NCBI GenBank assembly: GCA_017399665.1
Contig: JAFQBR010000228.1
Coordinates: 1 to 5,029 of the forward strand
DNA length: 5,029 nt
Direction of reading: 5' to 3'
From: Clostridia bacterium
GTDB lineage: Bacteria > Bacillota_A > Clostridia > Christensenellales > Borkfalkiaceae
Position numbers and translations under genes: made by a program. The notes below the pieces were generated by a model. It did not search any database, had not been told where the DNA came from, and worked only from the letters and a program-made list of their open reading frames with translations. This document shows, one piece after another, positions 1 through 5,029 of the stretch (position 1 is the stretch's first letter; every line of letters starts with the position of its first letter).

Positions 1-2675
1 CTTATACTTGGGGTTCACTTAATTTAAATTCAATAAAAATGGTAAATACTTCAGGCGGTTATATGCATTTTAAAACTGCTTTTTATAGCCGTCCCATAGT
101 TGAGGCTGAAGAATGTAGAGATATATTTACATATGGTGCTTCAACTGAGCTACTTGAAGCAAATGGTATGTATTTATCGCACGGCATGAGCGCTATTGAT
201 TCATATACCTCAAATAGTTTCACTCATCATGATAATTGGTTTGAAAAAACTGACGGAATTTCTTTCGATTTTAAAGCCACAAAAGATTGGGGCACAGGTT
301 ATGATAAATTAAAGATTTTATATGGCGCTACGGATATTCGTTTTAATTCTAAAGGAAATAATCAAATATCTATTCACGTATATAGCCATGCTCACGATCA
401 TTCTGTTTCTTGGGGACAAGAGTTACCTATTTCATATACTTTTGATGAAACACAGTGGCATGAAATCAAGGTTACAAAAAGAAAAATGCTTTTAACTAGC
501 GGTAGCTACGACGAAAAGGGTATTCAAGTTGCTGTTTATATTGACGGTGTAAAAATTGTTGAGGTTATTCAACCCATTGGTGGTATGTGGAGCTTTGCTC
601 ACCGCAGAATTTGCGTTACCAACCTTGCAAGCGTAGATGCTTACGTTAGAAGTAATTTATCAATGTTCGATTATGAATTTGAAGAAGAGAGCATAACTGA
701 TTTATACGATTTACCTCAACAAAATCAAAACGTTTATTACGAAGATGCTTTCCAAGGATTAGAGGTTAATCCTGCGGACCGTATCGTTAACAGCGTTTGG
801 ACTGAAAAGTTTTCATCAACCACGAACGGATTAAGATTTACCTTAACCAGTGAAGAAGAATGGAAAACCTCAGGTGTTCAAAAAACTTTAGTTCATTTAA
901 CTACTGCAGAACTTGCTACGTTGACAGTTGTAAACGGCAAAGAAATGTTTAAGTTAAATGGTAACGGTGAATTAACTGAAGTTGCAACTACGGGTGTGGA
1001 TTCGGGCGATAAGTATAAATTTGCTTATACGGATTGGACTAGCGACTGGTCTAAGCGCACTAGCGGTAATGGTTACCAGTTAACGGGCGAAATAGATTCT
1101 GCTGCTTGGGCATTCCCACAACTTTATAAGGGTAATAATAATCAACTTCATTATACGAAAGATACTCGCGGTTTAATAATGACTCCTGACTGGATGGCGT
1201 TTAAGTATCATATTCACATTGACTTTGGTACGATTACTATAGGTATGAAGCTTACTCCAGATAATAAACTCGTTATACGAACTCATTCAAGATATTCTTG
1301 GGTATTGCATGCGCAAGATTACGTACGTGATGAAAACGGTAATCCAATTGAGTTTTTAACGGGTATCTATAACGGCGATTCCCCCATAGTTTATAATGGA
1401 AAAACCTTAAATAAGGGTGATTATTTTGAAAATACTTTCCAAATTACAAAAATTAAAGAAGTAAACGGCAAAGGTTTTATAACGAGAGTTTACGTTAACG
1501 GTTACTTAGGTGCTGAAGTTTACGATCCTAACCCGTTAGGTGGTGAAAATGCATTCTCACACTTACTTATCGATAACTTGACTGGTACTGTTGTTACTGC
1601 ATATTCAGTAGTTGATTTCGTTGGATTTAAAAATCAAATGAAGAATTCATTCTCTGTGATTGATTTGGCTAAGTATTCAAACGAAAATGCAAGTAAGATA
1701 CAAGGATATATTGCTGATGCTTGTACATTAATCGATAGATTGCAGTCAATTATATCAATACGTGAAATTGTAGAGCAAACAAACAAAAATATTTCTAAAG
1801 TTTGGACTGTGGAACTTGAAACTGAATTTAATAATGCTAAGTTGAATGCAATAGCTTCTTTAAATGACGTTGCGCAAGGAAATTATGAAAGTGCAGACCA
1901 AATATTAATAGATAAGCTTATTGCAGATGCAACAGCTAAAATTCAAGCATTAACCACTGCAGAAGGCTTTGGAATGCTGGAAATGATTATTCAAGACCTT
2001 AATGCTGAAGTATTAGCTATCCCAACAGCGGAAGAGCGAGCAGAACTTCGTTTAGCAATTACTTCTGCGGTAGAAAAAGTTAATGCATTTGCAAATCAAT
2101 TTGTTTCAAGTAACTATTCACAAGAAAACTTTGCTTTAATTTGTTCTATTAAGGATAATTATATTGCAAAAATTAACGTTTGCAATACTTTAGACGAAAT
2201 TGAAACATTAACATATCTTGCATATACCGATATGTGTGAAGTTCCTTCTAATGAGATAATTGAGCTTAATAAATACAAGACAACAGCAATCCAAAATCTT
2301 AACAATTACAAGGTTCAGGAGAATTATCTTGACCTTGATTGGGCTGTTATTACTAACATAATTGCTTTATCAACAGAAGAAATAAACAAGGCTGAAGCAA
2401 AAGTAGAGATAGATAAAATAGTAGCTGAAACAAAAGCAAAAATTGATAGTATTCCTACTATCGGTGATGAAAGTATGATGGCAAACGGTAGCGGAGCAGA
2501 TAACAATCCTGCTCCCGCCATGGCTATTGATGTCGAAGAAAATGCTATTGAAACGCAATCAGATTTACAACAATCAACAAGTGGTTGTTCTTCATCAGCT
2601 ATTGCACCTGCAGGATTTTCTTTAATTTCGCTTTTCGTTATTGCTTTGATTGCAAAAAAGAAAAGGGGAATTTAA
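1..2675 (+). CDS. Large cell-surface protein with LamG-like domains, helical stalk and C-terminal membrane anchor (5' end missing)
   Basis: This is probably an exported carbohydrate-binding surface protein; no catalytic domain is visible. The frame is open to the left edge (first full codon at 3). The ATG at 39 has no Shine-Dalgarno site and sits inside a beta-strand-like stretch, so the true start and signal peptide lie upstream. Numbering from that ATG: residues up to about 26 look like the end of a LamG-like domain. Residues ~27-222 form a LamG-like domain with W140-H141 followed by YIDG (167-170). Residues ~230-535 form a second, larger one with VYVNG (484-488). Residues ~545-808 are alpha-helical, in about three related modules, the last at ~745-808. 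A low-complexity linker (~809-847) leads to Gly849-Cys850, a hydrophobic segment (~855-872) and KKKR. There is no LPXTG. The domain calls rest on pattern and hydrophobicity only, and the function is inferred. The stop lies 3 bases before the first permease gene. Confidence 0.85.
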   Translation, partial: YTWGSLNLNSIKMVNTSGGYMHFKTAFYSRPIVEAEECRDIFTYGASTELLEANGMYLSHGMSAIDSYTSNSFTHHDNWFEKTDGISFDFKATKDWGTGYDKLKILYGATDIRFNSKGNNQISIHVYSHAHDHSVSWGQELPISYTFDETQWHEIKVTKRKMLLTSGSYDEKGIQVAVYIDGVKIVEVIQPIGGMWSFAHRRICVTNLASVDAYVRSNLSMFDYEFEEESITDLYDLPQQNQNVYYEDAFQGLEVNPADRIVNSVWTEKFSSTTNGLRFTLTSEEEWKTSGVQKTLVHLTTAELATLTVVNGKEMFKLNGNGELTEVATTGVDSGDKYKFAYTDWTSDWSKRTSGNGYQLTGEIDSAAWAFPQLYKGNNNQLHYTKDTRGLIMTPDWMAFKYHIHIDFGTITIGMKLTPDNKLVIRTHSRYSWVLHAQDYVRDENGNPIEFLTGIYNGDSPIVYNGKTLNKGDYFENTFQITKIKEVNGKGFITRVYVNGYLGAEVYDPNPLGGENAFSHLLIDNLTGTVVTAYSVVDFVGFKNQMKNSFSVIDLAKYSNENASKIQGYIADACTLIDRLQSIISIREIVEQTNKNISKVWTVELETEFNNAKLNAIASLNDVAQGNYESADQILIDKLIADATAKIQALTTAEGFGMLEMIIQDLNAEVLAIPTAEERAELRLAITSAVEKVNAFANQFVSSNYSQENFALICSIKDNYIAKINVCNTLDEIETLTYLAYTDMCEVPSNEIIELNKYKTTAIQNLNNYKVQENYLDLDWAVITNIIALSTEEINKAEAKVEIDKIVAETKAKIDSIPTIGDESMMANGSGADNNPAPAMAIDVEENAIETQSDLQQSTSGCSSSAIAPAGFSLISLFVIALIAKKKRGI
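2664..2669 (+). promoter_or_regulatory. Ribosome binding site for the first permease gene
   Basis: AGGGGA lies 9 bases before the ATG at 2679 and fixes that start. It overlaps the last codons (Lys-Arg-Gly) of the surface-protein gene. Ribosomes finishing that gene would cover this site, which favours coupled translation of the two genes. Confidence 0.7.
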
Positions 2676-2678
2676 AGT

Positions 2679-3617
2679 ATGGTTACAGAAGGAAATTTAG
2701 TATTAGAAACCAGAACTCAGATTCGAAGAAAGCAAAAACTTAAAAAAGCAACGTTTATGGGGCTTATGATGCTTCCTGCAATGATTGGTTTTTTAGTGTT
2801 TTACGTTTATGTAAACTTCAATTCATTAATAATGGCGTTTACACAAAAAAAAGACGGTACTACAATTTTTACTTTTAACAATTTTTCTTATTTTTTCGCT
2901 GAATTGAAAAATCCTTATTCAGTATTTAGTGAAGCAATTAGGAACACCGGTAAGTTTTTCTTATTAGGATACGTAAGAATGCTAATCAGTTTAGTTGTAT
3001 CCTATTTTATATTTAAAAAAATTGCCGGATATAAATTTTTTAGATTTATTTATTATTTACCCTGTATAATAATGGGGACTGTAACAGCTTCGTTATTTCA
3101 CTACGTTACAAGAATGGAAGGTCCTTTAGATCAGTTAATTTACTGGCTAACCGGTGAGTACATACCAGTTGCTGATGGATTATGGAATGATCCGACTACG
3201 GCTAATAAAATGCTTGCGTTTTATGTTCTGTTTTACGGTATTGGTGGGGAAATGATACTGTTTTTAGGATCAATGACAAATATTTCACCCGAAGTATTTG
3301 AAGCTGCGAAATTAGATGGAGTAGGTTGGATAAGAGAAATTTTTCAACTTATTATTCCTCTTATTTGGCCTACTTTCTCCGTAATGTTTTTACAGTCAAT
3401 AACGGGATTAACTCAGGCAAGTGGTCCGGTCTTCCTGTTTACAAAAGGTCAGTATGGAACTTACACAATCAATTATTGGCTGTACGCTCAACTATTAAAA
3501 GGTGAAAACCTTGAAATTTCTGCGGCAATAGGTTGGTGTTGTACTATGGTTACATTCCCAATAGCACTTCTAACAAGAAAACTGTTAGATAAGGTCGAAA
3601 CAAAAATAGGGGTGTAA
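2679..3617 (+). CDS. Carbohydrate ABC transporter permease, MalF/UgpA type
   Basis: This is one of the two membrane subunits of a CUT1-type (sugar or oligosaccharide) ABC importer. The 312-residue length is normal for the family. A basic N-terminal tail (residues ~10-24) precedes six likely membrane segments near 26-47, 91-111, 122-142, 181-198, 233-250 and 281-300. The cytoplasmic EAA loop that contacts the ATPase is clear: E208-A209-A210, G214 at the canonical distance, then a hydrophobic run ending at P227. The stretch at ~122-142, which begins FRFIYYLP, matches the family's usual third segment. The gene starts 3 bases after the surface-protein gene and ends 4 bases before its partner permease, so the three are almost certainly co-transcribed. 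The substrate cannot be read from the sequence. UgpA-like and LplB-like permeases are not separable by eye. Confidence 0.93.
   Translation: MVTEGNLVLETRTQIRRKQKLKKATFMGLMMLPAMIGFLVFYVYVNFNSLIMAFTQKKDGTTIFTFNNFSYFFAELKNPYSVFSEAIRNTGKFFLLGYVRMLISLVVSYFIFKKIAGYKFFRFIYYLPCIIMGTVTASLFHYVTRMEGPLDQLIYWLTGEYIPVADGLWNDPTTANKMLAFYVLFYGIGGEMILFLGSMTNISPEVFEAAKLDGVGWIREIFQLIIPLIWPTFSVMFLQSITGLTQASGPVFLFTKGQYGTYTINYWLYAQLLKGENLEISAAIGWCCTMVTFPIALLTRKLLDKVETKIGV
3608..3612 (+). promoter_or_regulatory. Ribosome binding site for the second permease gene
   Basis: AGGGG lies 9 bases before the ATG at 3622, within the last codons of the first permease gene. It has the same spacing as the sites before the two neighbouring genes. 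The overlap suggests coupled translation, which would help keep the two permease subunits in equal amounts. Confidence 0.65.
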
Positions 3618-3621
3618 TTGT

Positions 3622-4512
3622 ATGAGTAAAAAATTATTATCTAGAAAATCAACTTCGGAAATTATAGTACGAGTTGTTGCTTTCACAATAATGTTTGTTC
3701 ATTGCGCTTTAATTATTTACGTATTTTTATACGGATTAAACGCATCACTCCGTTGGGATGGCAGATCATTCATGCGCGATCCTAACGCGTTGGCAATTTT
3801 TACAAATCCAGAAAAAGGAATATTTGAACCGCGCTTCGAAAACTATATTTTAGCATTTAAACTACTTGAGGATACTTCATATTCATATTTTTCTATGGTT
3901 TTAAACTCTATATGGTATTCGATTGGGGGGACTTTATTCTCGTTAACCATAGCAGCATGTTCAACTTATATCGTGGCAAAATATAAAAATAAATTCACAA
4001 GATCAGTATTTGCTCTATGTTTATTTATTATGATTTTCCCCGTTGTAGGCTCCGCACCCTCGCTTTATAGATTATATAAAACACTTAACTTTGATCAAAC
4101 ACCTTTAATTTTATTAAGTGGCTTGAACAACTTGTGCCATTTAATGATGTATGCGTTTTTTTCAGCTCTTTCTTGGACTTACGCAGAGGCCGCTTTTATA
4201 GATGGTGCAAGCGATTTTCAAGTGTTTTATAAGATAATGTTACCCATGGCATTGCCTTCGCTTTCAGTTCTTTTTGTAAATGGTGTTATTGGCGCATGGA
4301 ACGATTATTCAACCCCTATGTTATACTTAAACGAAAGTTTTCCAACTTTAGCGTCAGGTTTGTTCACTTTTGAAAATTTAATGAAGTATAATTCTAATCA
4401 ACCAGTTTATTTTGCTGGTGTATGTATGGCAATGATTCCACCCATTATACTTTTTAGTGTAATGCAAAACACTATTATGAGTAAAGTGTATTTTGGTGGT
4501 TTAAAAGGTTAA
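3622..4512 (+). CDS. Carbohydrate ABC transporter permease, MalG/UgpE type
   Basis: This is the second membrane subunit of the CUT1-type importer, expected to pair with the permease encoded just upstream. It has 296 residues, close to the family norm, with likely membrane segments near 13-38, 93-118, 128-150, 160-180, 210-232 and 262-282. The EAA loop is textbook: E189-A190-A191, G195, then I205-M206-L207-P208. Further marks of this subunit type are the WNDY motif shortly after the fifth segment and a C-terminus ending in GGLKG. A run of six G at 3925-3930 is in frame (Ile-Gly-Gly-Thr) and the gene is intact. The order with MalF-type first and MalG-type second is usual. The transported sugar is not evident. 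Confidence 0.93.
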   Translation: MSKKLLSRKSTSEIIVRVVAFTIMFVHCALIIYVFLYGLNASLRWDGRSFMRDPNALAIFTNPEKGIFEPRFENYILAFKLLEDTSYSYFSMVLNSIWYSIGGTLFSLTIAACSTYIVAKYKNKFTRSVFALCLFIMIFPVVGSAPSLYRLYKTLNFDQTPLILLSGLNNLCHLMMYAFFSALSWTYAEAAFIDGASDFQVFYKIMLPMALPSLSVLFVNGVIGAWNDYSTPMLYLNESFPTLASGLFTFENLMKYNSNQPVYFAGVCMAMIPPIILFSVMQNTIMSKVYFGGLKG

Positions 4513-4516
4513 ACTT

Positions 4517-4534
4517 ATTTGTATTTTTACAAAT
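4517..4534 (+). other. Weak A/T-rich stem-loop between permease and binding-protein genes
   Basis: ATTTGTA (4517-4523) pairs perfectly with TACAAAT (4528-4534) around a TTTT loop. A T-G wobble at 4516/4535 can extend it. Only one pair is G-C, and the T tract that follows is short and interrupted, so it is unlikely to be an efficient terminator. It may be an mRNA processing or stabilising element that changes the ratio of binding protein to permease, or it may be chance in A/T-rich DNA. The rest of the 56-base gap holds only A/T-rich sequence and a ribosome binding site. Confidence 0.3.
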
Positions 4535-4554
4535 GTATTTTAAAAATTAAAATT

Positions 4555-4559
4555 GGAGG
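4555..4559 (+). promoter_or_regulatory. Strong ribosome binding site for the solute-binding protein gene
   Basis: GGAGG lies 9 bases before the ATG at 4569. It is a closer match to the anti-Shine-Dalgarno consensus than the AGGGG-type sites of the two permease genes. This fits the need for a molar excess of binding protein over permease. Confidence 0.8.
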
Positions 4560-4568
4560 CTTCTAATT

Positions 4569-5029
4569 ATGAAAGTATTCAAAAAAGTATTAGCATTAAC
4601 ACTTTCACTTTTAACAGCTAGCTCGTTATTGGCTTGCGATAGGGGTGGCGATTCAACTGATAACGGTGGCAATGGCGGAAGTATTGGTACTGGTTCAATT
4701 GAGTTAAAAATAAGTCCATTTAACGGTGGTTATGGCCTTGATTGGCTTGATGCTATTTCAGCAGAATTTGTTAAAGAAAATCCCGACGTTAAAGTTGTTT
4801 ATAATAAAACAACGGTTAAACGTTCAGACCAAGTAACTGCATTAAAATCAGGAACTGCAGATGCTGACTTATATATTACAGGTCTAAATATTCACACACA
4901 AATTAACAATCAACTTCCAATAGTAGAACTAACTGATATTTACAACGAAGTATTGTCAAGTAACATTATTGATTCAGTTGAAAACTGGTATTCTCATGAC
5001 GGTAAGCAGTATGGTGTACCTTGGGGAAC
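4569..5029 (+). CDS. Extracellular solute-binding lipoprotein of a carbohydrate ABC importer (3' end missing)
   Basis: This is the N-terminal 153 residues of a family 1-type (sugar) binding protein that would deliver substrate to the two permeases upstream. It starts with a lipoprotein signal: K2, K5 and K6, a hydrophobic core at ~7-18, and lipobox L20-L21-A22-C23, so Cys23 should be lipidated. A Gly/Asp/Asn/Ser-rich tether (~24-42) links the lipid to the folded domain. The folded part opens with a beta strand (~44-49) and the helix DWLDAISAEFVKENP (58-72), typical of the family. ADLYITG at 99-105 matches the second strand, and GKQYGVPWG (145-153) matches the usual segment entering the ligand cleft. 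The family is usually about 400-550 residues, so roughly two thirds lies beyond the right edge. The ligand cannot be deduced. Its place after the permeases is the less common order. Confidence 0.9.
   Translation, partial: MKVFKKVLALTLSLLTASSLLACDRGGDSTDNGGNGGSIGTGSIELKISPFNGGYGLDWLDAISAEFVKENPDVKVVYNKTTVKRSDQVTALKSGTADADLYITGLNIHTQINNQLPIVELTDIYNEVLSSNIIDSVENWYSHDGKQYGVPWG

Noticed and set aside
39..41. ATG at 39 as the start of the surface-protein gene.
   Set aside because: It has no upstream purine site at the usual distance, no signal peptide follows, and the frame continues open with domain-like sequence to the window edge.
2324..2558. Two overlapping open frames on the minus strand (2324-2521 and 2370-2558).
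   Set aside because: They lie opposite the helical stalk and linker of the surface-protein gene, which is clearly coding on the + strand. Their products are low-complexity hydrophobic or Phe/Cys-rich shadows with no recognisable features.
2845..2852. Run of eight A in the first permease gene as a programmed slippage site.
   Set aside because: The frame is intact through the run (Gln-Lys-Lys), no useful product is seen in the shifted frames, and such runs are common in A/T-rich genes.
3925..3930. Run of six G in the second permease gene as a phase-variation site.
   Set aside because: The run is short, in frame, and encodes two glycines at a membrane-segment start. Nothing suggests an alternative reading frame.
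4517..4541. Intrinsic terminator after the second permease gene.
   Set aside because: The stem is seven pairs with a single G-C and is followed by an interrupted T tract, too weak for confident termination. It is kept only as a possible processing or stability hairpin.
4526..4553. Promoter-like pair TTTACA (4526-4531) and TAAAAT (4548-4553), 16 bases apart.
   Set aside because: Transcription would start near 4560, downstream of the ribosome site at 4555-4559 that serves the binding-protein gene, so the message would lack it. In A/T-rich DNA such matches arise by chance.

Overview
The window reads as low-G+C, A/T-rich DNA from a Gram-positive bacterium, most likely an uncultured Clostridia-type Bacillota. 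The signs are strong purine Shine-Dalgarno sites, a lipoprotein-type solute-binding protein, and a very large surface protein ending in a helical stalk plus a membrane segment with a lysine/arginine tail. The standard code with TAA stops fits all genes. Lineage is inferred from style, not from a marker gene.

All four genes lie on the + strand and are tightly packed. Bases 1-2675 hold the 3' part of a large secreted or surface-anchored protein. It shows the end of one LamG-like beta-sandwich domain, two further divergent LamG-like domains, an alpha-helical stalk of three related modules, and a C-terminal anchor. Bases 2679-3617 and 3622-4512 encode the two membrane permeases of a CUT1-type carbohydrate ABC importer, with gaps of only 3 and 4 bases. 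After a 56-base gap holding a weak A/T-rich hairpin and a strong Shine-Dalgarno site, the substrate-binding lipoprotein begins at 4569 and runs off the right edge.

The layout suggests one transcript in which a cell-surface glycan-binding (possibly glycan-cleaving) protein is made together with the importer for the released saccharide. The permeases precede the binding protein, the reverse of the common order, and no ATPase is seen, so a shared ATPase encoded elsewhere may energise the importer. The points most worth following are the LPXTG-less, cysteine-containing C-terminal anchor, the repeat architecture of the surface protein (whose true start is upstream of the window), and its linkage to the transporter. 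I see no RNA genes, mobile elements, CRISPR arrays or convincing promoter.
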